Of a stretch of 64,000 nucleotides of DNA, positions 55,881 through 64,000 are shown one piece after another. The stretch is taken from positions 1,612,001 through 1,676,000 of the forward strand of contig JAHWDD010000005.1 in assembly GCA_023897205.1 (NCBI GenBank). Direction: 5' to 3'. The position numbers and the translations under genes are program-made. This DNA comes from Exophiala sp. HKRS030 (Eukaryota > Ascomycota > Eurotiomycetes > Chaetothyriales > Herpotrichiellaceae). A model generated the notes under the pieces. The model had not been told where the DNA came from, did not search any database, and saw only the letters and a program-made list of their open reading frames with translations. The stretch's first letter is position 1; each line of letters opens with the position of its first letter.

Positions 55881-56910
55881 ATGGCGGAACCAAAGGCAAT
55901 CTCGAATAAAATTAGAAACTTCAACTTCCTCAAGGATGAAGAGTTTTGCGACTTTACAATCTGTTGTCAAGGTGTCGCTTTCCGTGTCCACCGCCTGTTC
56001 ATTGCACAAGCATCCCCTTACTTCAAGACCGTTTGCACCGGGCCCTTTCAGGTAAGCAAAGAAACAAAGTCGGCGTCCGAACATGAGCACGGGATATGCT
56101 AACAAAAGCTTTCAGGAGGCGATGGCCCAAAAGATTGACTTTCCAGAAGAGATACCTTCAGTCATGAGCCGGGTGATCTACTACATCTACACCAGCAAAT
56201 ATGATCCCATGTACGTTCCACACATCTACACATTGCGTTGTCTCGATCCTCCTGAGCTTCAAATTGACGATCTCGACATTCGGCTCGACGACGATATCCT
56301 CATGACAACGGCTCCTCCACAAGACACAGCAGCAGGAGTAGGGGCAGGAACAGGAGCAGACGCGACTTCCAGCACAGCCAGAGTCACCATCCACTCGTCG
56401 AACAAGATTGAAGAAAAATTGTACATCAAGCAACTCGGCAGAGCCATGAAGGTGGGAATCATGGTGTACAAATTTGCAGACATGGCTCAAATGGAGCACC
56501 TGAAGCACTTGGCCGCCAGTCGCTTCCTGGACGACCTCAAAAAGGCCTATCGTGTAGACGACTTCCACAGCGTCGTTAGCATGCTGTACGAGAACACCAA
56601 TTACAATGACAAGGTCATTAGGATGCCAGCGACTCAATTCCTCCTGAGCAAGTACGACGATATCAACAACCATCGCGAGACCACCCGCGTCATGGACGAC
56701 CACAATGCCGGCATGAGGCAGATGTTTCACGACTTCCGGGGAGAATGGGAAAAGGAGTTTGGACAGTGGGCGGCCGGATTGGTGAGCGGGTTGAACGGCA
56801 ACGAGCTCCTGCGTTGCAAACATCAGAAGAAGGTGACTTTTGTCCTTCCCACGTCCACGGACAAACCAGGACAAATCACCTATGGCTATAGTTGTCCGCT
56901 GTGCCGATAG
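55881..56910 (+). CDS. BTB/POZ-domain protein with C-terminal Cys/His cluster
   Basis: Two exons, 55881-56051 and 56116-56910 (intron GTAAGC...CAG), 321 residues. Residues ~18-90 are a BTB/POZ fold: EEFCDFTICCQGVAFRVHRLFIAQASPYF, then KIDFPEEIPSVMSRVIYYIYTSKYD. A low-complexity Ala/Gly/Thr linker (about 130-155) follows, then a BACK-like helical part (VGIMVYKFADMAQMEHLKHLAASRF). The last 40 residues hold C-x-H and a terminal CPLCR, a possible zinc site. Fungal BTB proteins of this kind are numerous; some act as Cullin-3 adaptors, but this needs a complete partner surface I cannot judge. The second exon begins GAGGCGATGGCC, in frame with exon 1. Confidence 0.82.
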
Positions 56911-57715
56911 GGTGGAGCGGGATGAGATGATTAGATGGTCGTGTGTGAGTAGTAATGGCACTGCTTCATAACATGTCATGTTCTTGACTGCCTCCAATTG
57001 CATAGTGTACCTACCTACTTTATGTGAACAGGAACCTCGGCCCGGTGTAACCCCCTCCCCCAGGTAGAAGACTGCTGTCTCATAAGGTGATTTCCGATAA
57101 TATCCAGAGCGAGTAAAACCAAGGGAACGGACGGTACGCCCACTTCACTATCCGTGTATCGAAGCGAGAAGGATCCACAGTGTATTAAGCCGGGAAAATG
57201 TCTCCTGGGAATGTGTCGGTGTATAAGTACAAGTAAAGTTCTCCTCCGCATTTTCTACCCCAGTGACCCTCCCCTTCTCAACGACGCCAGGGGTGTGTGT
57301 GAAGGGCCAATAGACCTCCAGGGTGAATAGGTACTTCATTTAGCGGGCAAGTCTCTTCCATCTGGGGGTGGGAACTCGTGTCGGATAAGGAAGGGCAATG
57401 TTGGGGTAAGTGATGCCTGTGGCGGTTCTTCCCCAATCAAAATGTAGAAAGTAATAATACAATATACACCAATGATTCAAATTGGGGGGGCGTTTCGCTA
57501 ATCTGATCGGAGTAAGTGGGGGGGGGGCCCGGGGGGGGGAATGATTTGGAGCAGGGAGATGGTAGTGGACGGTGGACGACGAGACAATAATGTCTACTTT
57601 ATACCATAACATACTTTGTATTCTTCATCCAGGATTGAACCCAACTTTAGAGGTTGATCCAAATGTCCGACCTCGTTGAAAACCAAGTTTTATTACAACT
57701 TGTTTCGTAAATAAA
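56911..57715. other. Intergenic region before the P450 gene
   Basis: About 0.8 kb. It contains G runs at about 57484-57490 and 57518-57540 (GGGGGGGGGGCCCGGGGGGGGG), able to form strong secondary structure. Nothing else. Confidence 0.45.
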
Positions 57716-59740
57716 ATGTTGTCGATACCCGATAATCTGGTGACGGCGCCACCAGGCTTCGCGCTCTTCGCTGCCATCGCGTTTCTCTCCGTCGCCGCCA
57801 TCGTCGCTTGGGAAGTCATTAGCATCCGTGGCCCTCGCACACCCAAGGGACTCAGGAGACCACCGCAACCGTCGGGTGCGACTTTACTCGGTGGCCACGC
57901 TCATCTCTGGGGATCGAACGTGAGCCACAACCCGAGTGAGAATCAATTGGTCAAATGGGCCCGAGAGTATGGAGAGATTTACGAAATCCGACTCGGTGTC
58001 GAGCGTTGGGTGATTGTCAACTCGCCAGAAGCTGTAAAGGTTTGTTTTGTTTCGCCCCATTACAAGTTACAACACTCCCTCGTGAGCAAAGGTCAAGTGT
58101 GCTGATGTTTTTCTGGATTAGGACATCTTTGACAAGAATGGCGCCTTGACAGGAAGTCGACCGGCTCTCAGGGTCATGAATATTCTTTCTGGTGGTTACA
58201 GGATGTTGGTCATGGTATGAGCTACGACCTATACCCGATTCCCATTGTCAAAATTTGACCCAAAACTGACTCTTCTTCAAAGCCATACGGCAAACAATGG
58301 CGCAACATTCGAGCCATCGCCCATCGATGCCTGAATCTAAAATCGGCCGACGCCATGAAACCGTCCTCCAGTCTCGAATCCCACCGGTACCTACTCGACG
58401 TCCTGCAGGACCCGGTCAATTTCCTCAGCCACGTCAAGAGGTACACGTCGAGCGTCATCATGTTTTCAATCTACGGCCGACGTGTCCTGGATCTCAACGA
58501 CCCGGTCCTCAAGGCCATCTACGACGAGCTCGGTCACTTCTCCGAGGCCAGCAGCCAGATCCAGACCGTGGACAAGTTCCCCGTCCTCGAACACCTGCCG
58601 AGGTCACTGCAGTGGTGGCGGCCCAAGTGGGAGGCTTACCACCAAAAGGAAGTCGAGCTCTGGATGGGCCTGTGGAACGATCTCAAGAAACAGTTGAACG
58701 CCGGCATCCGAACGGGTTGTTTTGCCGAAAAGTTTCAAGAAGAGGATTACCTCGCCATGGGTATCTCTGAGGTTCAAGCGGCTTACGTGGCGGGAAGTAT
58801 GATTGAAGCCGGAAGTGGTATGTAATTGTTTTCTTCTCTTCACCTTTTTCCAAAGAGGGCTAGCTTAACGTCCATCTCAGATACTACTCAACTGTCCATG
58901 AATAGTATGATTTTGGCAATGGTCGCATATCCAGAAGTTGTTCCCAAGGCACAAAAGGAACTGGACGCCGTCGTTGGTGACCGTCTACCTCAGTTTGAGG
59001 ACATGCCGAATTTGCCTTATATTCGAGCAATGGTCAAGGAGGTTCTCCGTTGGCGAAGTGTCAGCAATGATCACGTCCGTCACGTTACATCGGTAGGTCG
59101 GATTCTTTTCCTTTTTCTTCTTCTTTTTCTCCTGGCTTCAAGCATTGGGATCGTGTGAACATAACTGACTGACCTCGTGACAACCAGGGCGATGTCGTCT
59201 ACAAGGATTATTTCATTCCAGAGGGGACATCGGTGGTAATCAATCACTGGTGAGTGTCTGCCACCACACAAAGGAACCTCGAATCTCCGAGAAGGTACAC
59301 ACGAAAAACATTTGTATGGGAAGCTGACTCTTGTTGTCCTTTGCCGTGGTCATAGGGCCCTACACTTCGACCCCGAACTCTTCCCGGACCCGGAACGGTT
59401 CAACCCTGACAGATTCTACGACACTCCGGTCAACAACCTCACGGCGGGAGAGTGCATCCACACCAACGACGTCAAACTCCGAGACCATTGGTCCTTCGGC
59501 GCCGGTCGCCGCGTCTGCGCGGGCTACAACCTGGCGGAGAATTCCCTCCTCATCCTGACGGCGAGACTGCTGTGGGCGTTTGACGTCCTCCCCGCCGTCG
59601 ACAAGGCCACCGGTCGACCCGTGAACTATGACGTTTGGAATTATACCCCGACCAGGTTGTTCGGACCGAAACCGTTTCCGGTGGATTTCAAGGTTCGGAG
59701 TGAGGAGAAGAAGAAGATTATCCTGGCGGCAAGAGGGTAG
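57716..59740 (+). CDS. Cytochrome P450 monooxygenase
   Basis: Six exons: 57716-58039, 58122-58214, 58283-58817, 58881-59092, 59188-59249, 59356-59740; the sum is 537 codons (536 residues). An N-terminal membrane anchor (ALFAAIAFLSVAAIVAWEVI, about 16-36) is followed by a Pro-rich hinge (RGPRTPKGLRRPP). The I-helix is AGSMIEAGSDTTQLS, where the usual Asp-Thr-Thr is formed across intron 3. The ExxR motif is in VKEVLRWRSV, the PERF region reads FPDPERFNPDRF, and the haem loop FGAGRRVCAG has its Cys ligand at about residue 463. It resembles fungal P450s of secondary metabolism or hydrocarbon oxidation (ER membrane, needing P450 reductase). The substrate is unknown. It is convergent with the GFA-domain gene. 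Confidence 0.9.
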
Positions 59741-60055
59741 ACTAGTAGTACGAGTACAACGAGACGGATGAGGAATGTGATCAACAATCACACTGTATGA
59801 GAAACGACCCAACGTGTTGCTATCTGTCGGCGGTTTACCGAAAATGATTGCCCAAGTTTCACTGAAAAAGAGACAACGATTTACACAAGATAAACCCCCG
59901 GACCTCCTCCTTTTTCCTTCTCCCTTTTTGCTTGTTTGTCCTCCTTCCCCCTTACCCGTCCTTTTTTACCTTGACAGCCTTTGGAAATGTTTAATTGTAT
60001 CGGTACTTTTCGCCTTTGTTGCTTGCTTCTTTGTTTTTTTTTTTGCTTTTCTCTC
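59741..60055. other. Convergent 3' region of P450 and GFA genes
   Basis: 315 bp, T-rich (59900-60050). It holds likely polyadenylation signals for both genes. No gene. Confidence 0.45.
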
Positions 60056-60541
60056 TCAAACAATCTGACCGGGCCAAGGCGAATCCTTGAGCCCGCCAGC
60101 CCAGTTGTCGTTCCTCCCGTCCCAGTATTGGATCTTGAACTTGCCCAAGTCCAGACCTTCCTGGGGTTGATCCAGAGTCAGGGCGTTGAGCGTCGAGAAC
60201 TCGTGGACCTGGCCTCCGGCCTCGATCCGCCCTCGCGAGAAGACGTGGATCCCACACGTGCCGCAAAAGTACTTGTGGACGTCCCTCCCGGACGGCAAAC
60301 GGTAGTCCTTGAGTTCCGCCTCGGATTTCGGAGAGACCAATCTGAAATCCTTTTCGTCGAAACGTAGACTGGTGAATCCTTGTTTGAAGCAGATGGTACA
60401 GTTGCATCGAGATACCACCAGGTCGTCGTTGTTCTTGTCGTCGTCGCCGTCAGACTTATCGGTGGTGGCGGGGAGGGCAATGGTGTATTTGATGAAGCCA
60501 CAATGGCAAGATCCGGTAAAGGTTTGTTTGGGAGTAGACAT
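60056..60541 (-). CDS. GFA/CENP-V domain zinc protein (glutathione-dependent formaldehyde-activating type)
   Basis: Intronless, 161 residues from the ATG at 60541 (a TTG further up is in frame). The Zn sites of the GFA family are complete: GSCHCGFIKY near the N-terminus, SRCNCTICFKQG, and KYFCGTCGIHVFSRG. FSTLNALTLD and GLDLGKFKIQYWDGRND continue the Mss4-like beta fold. GFA enzymes bind the glutathione-formaldehyde adduct; many fungal members have no tested substrate. An acidic insertion (SDGDDDKNNDD) sits between the first and second Zn sites, longer than usual. It lies tail-to-tail with the P450 gene; this may be coincidence. Confidence 0.88.
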   Translation of the reverse strand: MSTPKQTFTGSCHCGFIKYTIALPATTDKSDGDDDKNNDDLVVSRCNCTICFKQGFTSLRFDEKDFRLVSPKSEAELKDYRLPSGRDVHKYFCGTCGIHVFSRGRIEAGGQVHEFSTLNALTLDQPQEGLDLGKFKIQYWDGRNDNWAGGLKDSPWPGQIV

Positions 60542-61335
60542 TGTTACGGGAGTTCTTGTTGCCAAGAGGTTATCACTGATGAATACCTATGTGGGCAGTT
60601 ATATGATGACGGTGTTAGAAGAGGACTGGAAGACAACAAGTTTCAACTTTTGGAAGGAGAAGAAGCTGTGAAGAAAAGAAAGAAGGAAAGAAACACGACG
60701 GCGAGAAGATTCAGGTCGAGACTTTATACTTGAGGTACAGTATACAAATGGTATCCTCCGCACTCGTACATGGCCATCGAAGCATTCCGTAGTATGAATC
60801 TCACAATGAATACGAAGTACTCCCCAGGTTAGGTTAGGTTAAGTCGTTGACCCCCTTACTAGGCACTATTGTGTCCCTGATCGGGCATGGTTCAAGGCAG
60901 CAACCTCTTAGCGCGAAAACTGCCTGAAGCTTCTTTTCTTTTACAGACATACCGAGTATAGACCACGACCTGATTTTGGAATTATGTCAGTCTCATGTTA
61001 ATTCGACCATTCTTTTCCTATTTACTTGGTCGGTATTTCATACCTGATTCAGGTACAAGAGAGAACGAAAGAACGAGTCCTCTTTTCCCTCTGGTGCAAA
61101 CGCCTCAAGCACGTGATCCCACCATCACCCTTAAGGGGTCTCTCAGCCTCGTCAGCCTTGTACCACCAGTATGAGAAATGTGAGCCCCTCCTGGCCTTTT
61201 GACCTTTTGACCTTTTTTTTCAGGTGGTGTCAACTTTATTCTTTTTGTCACTCTCTTACCATCACTATCATCATAGTCATCTTCTTGTTGTTGTCGTTGG
61301 TGAGTCATGTTACGGCAAGTGAAGGATAGCCAACT
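60542..61335. other. Intergenic region
   Basis: About 0.8 kb. It includes a short TTAGG-like run (GGTTAGGTTAGGTTA, 60827-60841), and a 67-codon basic frame on the minus strand (61308-61105) that I do not call. No firm gene. Confidence 0.4.
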
Positions 61336-62126
61336 TCAACGGATCGTAGTCTTTGCCGCCGCTCGAGCATGTGCTTTTGCCAATCTGCGCCTCGCACGTT
61401 TCACCATGGCCTGCCAACGCATGACTTTCTCGGGGTACGACAGTGCTCTTTTTTGTTCCACTCGCGACTCCGCCGCCGCCGCCGCCGCCTCAGGCTCCTT
61501 CTTGTGCAGGAATGCCATCTTCATCCTCATCAACACTCGCACGTTTCGGTACTGGCAGCACAACCTGGCGCGGGCCCGGAGGTAGTCGCGGAAACGGTTC
61601 GGGTTGGTCACTCCCATGACGTGCTGTAGGGTGTACGAGAGGGCTTCGGCCCGCAATCGGTCGCAGCGTTCCTCGAGCTTGCCTTGCAGGTGGGTGAACC
61701 ACGAGAGACATCGATCCCGGGGGAGTCCCTCGTGGCTCTCATTCGCCTCGAGCCCGAATTCGACATTGGTCTCGCGGAGAGCCGCCACGCTGATGTCCTT
61801 TTCGAGCTTGCGGATCCTCTCTTGCTCTTCGATCGGGAGTAGTGGTTCGAGGGTGGGATTGGTGAGATTGTCGATTTCCTTGTTGACGAGTTTGAACTTT
61901 TCCTCTGAAACGTTGGCACATTTGGGAGTACATGTCAGTCTATTCTCCTGGGGATTCGATGCATTGGCTTGCTTTTGTGTGTGCATATGTGTATGTATGT
62001 GTCGGTGAATTCATAAAGGACGTGTGCGTGTGAGAGTAACGATGATGAAAGGAGAAATGACTTACGGTCTTCTATTTGCATTTGCATGGGTGTTTTCTTA
62101 GTTGAGTCTTCCAAAGGTCTCGCCAT
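61336..62126 (-). CDS. Basic helical protein of unknown function
   Basis: Two exons on the minus strand, 62126-62066 and 61904-61336, 209 residues. The 161-nt intron (donor GTAAGT, acceptor CAG) joins MQMQIED to QEKFKLVNKEI. The protein is alpha-helical in character. ERIRKLEKDISVAALRE suggests a short coiled coil, LSWFTHLQGKLEERCDRLR is amphipathic, and the C-terminus is strongly basic and Ala-rich (VKRARRRLAKAHARAAAKT) after a run of six Ala (EPEAAAAAAESR). It has no signal peptide. Nuclear or ribosomal-type binding to nucleic acid is possible from the charge. I do not recognise the family. The intron is longer than its neighbours in the window; an alternative acceptor at 61950 would not keep the frame. 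Confidence 0.65.
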
Positions 62127-62692
62127 GGTGATGGCCGTGTAGCAAGAGGTTTTTTGGTTAGATTCAGGTTGTGGGATGAGGTCGCGACGATGTGTAAGAG
62201 AGAATGTGTGGTGGGAAAAGAGAGACCGAAATAGTCGCGATGAAGTTGTGAATGAAAAATGCATCTTCTAGGTATTCGCCGCTCTGGAGAGATGTGTGTG
62301 AAAGAAAAGTGACGCGACTGTGAGCGAGAATCAATTTATGAATGAACGCAACAATTGACTGTTGTCGCATTATTGAGTCCATTATACTGACTCGCTTCAC
62401 TCCCTAGATAGACCAAAAGATGGATTCATCGGACTCAGCAAACGAGGACAATGAATCTCCGTTAGATACTTGACACTATGTCGTGATATTTCACCAAAAG
62501 GGATTGGAGGAATTTGTCCAATCGTTGTATGAATAAGTCGCGAGCCGAGTATCGTTGCAAGACGATGCTGTGACCCCTTCCAATTGTGCTCTTGTACTGA
62601 TTTGACAAGACCGCCCTGCATTTTCAGATGCCCCCACGGTACGCAACAGAGACCGCTCAGTCTATGCTTGGTCACAAATTCCCATGCTTGAT
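62127..62692. other. Intergenic region between two minus-strand genes
   Basis: 566 bp; promoter of the helical protein gene and 3' region of the sugar transporter. No gene. Confidence 0.45.
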
Positions 62693-64000
62693 CTACACCT
62701 TGCCCTCCTTGCCTTCATCTTCGCCAAAGACTTGGACTCTGGTCTTTTGGAATTGTCGGGCGGGAATTCGGTTTTCAAACAAAAAGTCGAGCTCGGCAAA
62801 CGTGCGGTCCTTGACCTCGGGAAGCCGGAAAAAGGTCCAGATCCAGAGAAAGACCGTCGAGCCGGCCCAGAAGAAGGCTGTCTTGCCCAGCCAATTCCAC
62901 GCCGTCGCACTGATCATGTAAGTGGTCAGAGTGTTGTTGAAGACCGAGGCAATATGATAGGCGTTACGGCCGATGACGGCGGTCTTGCTGCGAAGCCGCG
63001 TTGAAGGCACGTCGAACCCCAGAATGTACGACATGGGCCCGACCGAAAGCGAGTAGACAAAGTAGAAGGTGATGATGAGTGCACCCGTCGTCCACGAGGT
63101 CGCCCGCGTGTACGTAGGGACTCCCAGACCGCCGATGATCATCTCCAGCACGAAACATGCCCCAAGACCCCAGAGGTAGATGGTGCGTCGGCCCACCCGT
63201 GGGAACACAAACCAGATGAGGATACCCGCGCCCATGCCGACGGCGTTCTGGCCCAGACTGAGGTCGAACGCTTCGTCAGCACCAAGACCCTGCGCCTGGA
63301 AGAACGACGTCGTGTACAGAACCAGCGAGAATCCCACCAGCGGCTGCATCGCCTGGGCCATGCATGAGATTTCGGTGCGGCGGAGGTTGGTGCCGCGGAA
63401 GCAGTCCCAATAGCTCGTGCCTTGCTCGAGAGCCATCTCGTGTTGGTTGGTCAGCACCATCTCGCTGAGCGTGTTGTCGATCTGCTGCGCATCCAGCCCG
63501 CGCGAGAGTCTCTGGAGAGACCGACGGGCGTCCTCCAGCCTGTCCTTGCGCACCAGCCACCAGGGCGACTCAGGAGCAAAGGCAGCGGCGACCATGATTA
63601 GCGGCGGCCAGATCCATTGAACCGCCCACGGCACGCGATACGCCCACTGTGTTGTGTCGTTGGTGTAAGCGCGTAGGACGCCGCTGGCCAAGAACTTGCC
63701 GATGCTCCAACAAATGTTGACGTACGTCTCCAGGTACGGCCGGAGGGCTAGCGGGGTGATCTCCGCCGCGTACACGGTTGTCAAGGTTAGAAAGACTCCG
63801 AGGGGTAACCCGAGGAGAATCTCGCCAACCAACAAGGCTCCAATGCTGGGGGCGAAAAAAAGGATAAAGACAAAGGCAGCGTTGAAGAAGCAGGCGGCGG
63901 CGGTGGTCTTTTTGAAGCCAAAGCGATCAGTCGCGTAGCCCGTGACGATCAGACCGAAGAACTGGCCTATCATGGTCCCCTGGCCCAAGGCACTTTGCCA
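62693..64000 (-). CDS. Sugar-porter MFS transporter, 3' part
   Basis: The frame is open to the right edge, so the 5' part (first spans) is missing; about 435 codons are visible. Landmarks: GYATDRFGFKKT (loop 2-3), LLVGEILLGLPLGVF, YAAEITPLALRPYLETYVN (the PESP-type region preceding span 5), FAPESPWWLVRKDRLEDA, WFVFPRVGRRTIYLWG (the GRR signature of sugar porters), and TFAELDFLFENRIPARQF near the C-terminus, typical of maltose/alpha-glucoside and general hexose permeases. About ten membrane spans remain. It takes up sugar by proton symport at the plasma membrane; the pattern leans to the alpha-glucoside group, but substrate cannot be fixed. No intron in the visible part. Confidence 0.88.
   Translation of the reverse strand, partial: WQSALGQGTMIGQFFGLIVTGYATDRFGFKKTTAAACFFNAAFVFILFFAPSIGALLVGEILLGLPLGVFLTLTTVYAAEITPLALRPYLETYVNICWSIGKFLASGVLRAYTNDTTQWAYRVPWAVQWIWPPLIMVAAAFAPESPWWLVRKDRLEDARRSLQRLSRGLDAQQIDNTLSEMVLTNQHEMALEQGTSYWDCFRGTNLRRTEISCMAQAMQPLVGFSLVLYTTSFFQAQGLGADEAFDLSLGQNAVGMGAGILIWFVFPRVGRRTIYLWGLGACFVLEMIIGGLGVPTYTRATSWTTGALIITFYFVYSLSVGPMSYILGFDVPSTRLRSKTAVIGRNAYHIASVFNNTLTTYMISATAWNWLGKTAFFWAGSTVFLWIWTFFRLPEVKDRTFAELDFLFENRIPARQFQKTRVQVFGEDEGKEGKV

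Noticed and set aside
61105..61308. 67-codon basic frame just downstream of the helical protein gene
   Set aside because: Too short and without recognisable homology; a lysine-rich stretch alone is not enough.

Overview
The window is nuclear DNA of a filamentous ascomycete (Pezizomycotina). The grounds are short GT-AG introns of about 50-80 nt, two HET-domain genes, a GPI-anchored CFEM protein, two Zn(II)2Cys6 fungal-specific transcription factors, a Kip2-type kinesin, an Ilm1 homologue, a fungal P450 and MFS permeases. I cannot name the genus. No rRNA, tRNA, CRISPR array or intact transposon was recognised. The genes are monocistronic with long intergenic spaces, many of which carry the short motif TACGGAGTA/TACTCCGTA.

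Left part (1-16.2 kb): the 3' part of a HET gene; a CFEM/GPI cell-wall protein (4 exons) convergent with ILM1; then a same-strand trio of a six-exon Zn2Cys6 regulator, an alpha/beta hydrolase with a cysteine in the nucleophile elbow, and a six-exon short-chain dehydrogenase. The hydrolase promoter holds a short array of CCG-containing direct repeats just upstream of a TATA box, which makes the trio a candidate small co-regulated catabolic module. A 690-residue disordered protein with RRxxSREP repeats follows.

Middle part (16.2-37.2 kb): a tannase/feruloyl esterase-family enzyme, an NAD(P)-binding epimerase-like protein, the housekeeping pair kin28 (CDK7-type kinase) and mS41/FYV4 on a divergent promoter, a Kip2-like kinesin, a type II membrane protein with a fucosyltransferase-like motif, a small Cys-rich polyQ protein, and a FAT1-type acyl-CoA synthetase.

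Right part (37.2-64 kb): an allantoate/anion permease-type MFS gene with a 12-nt microexon and a GC-AG intron; a helical, possibly myristoylated small protein; a decayed gene on the minus strand; an acyltransferase-3 gene broken by one extra T in a T run; FKBP12; a regulatory-looking group of NmrA-like protein, Zn2Cys6 factor, serine alpha/beta hydrolase and HET protein; a BTB/POZ protein; a six-exon P450 convergent with a GFA/CENP-V zinc protein; a basic helical protein; and the 3' part of a sugar-porter MFS gene that runs off the right edge.

Exon boundaries were worked out by hand from splice signals, reading-frame phase and family sequence patterns. For the spliced genes with a full exon list the exon lengths sum to a multiple of three. 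Functions rest on motifs recognised by eye; no database search was possible.
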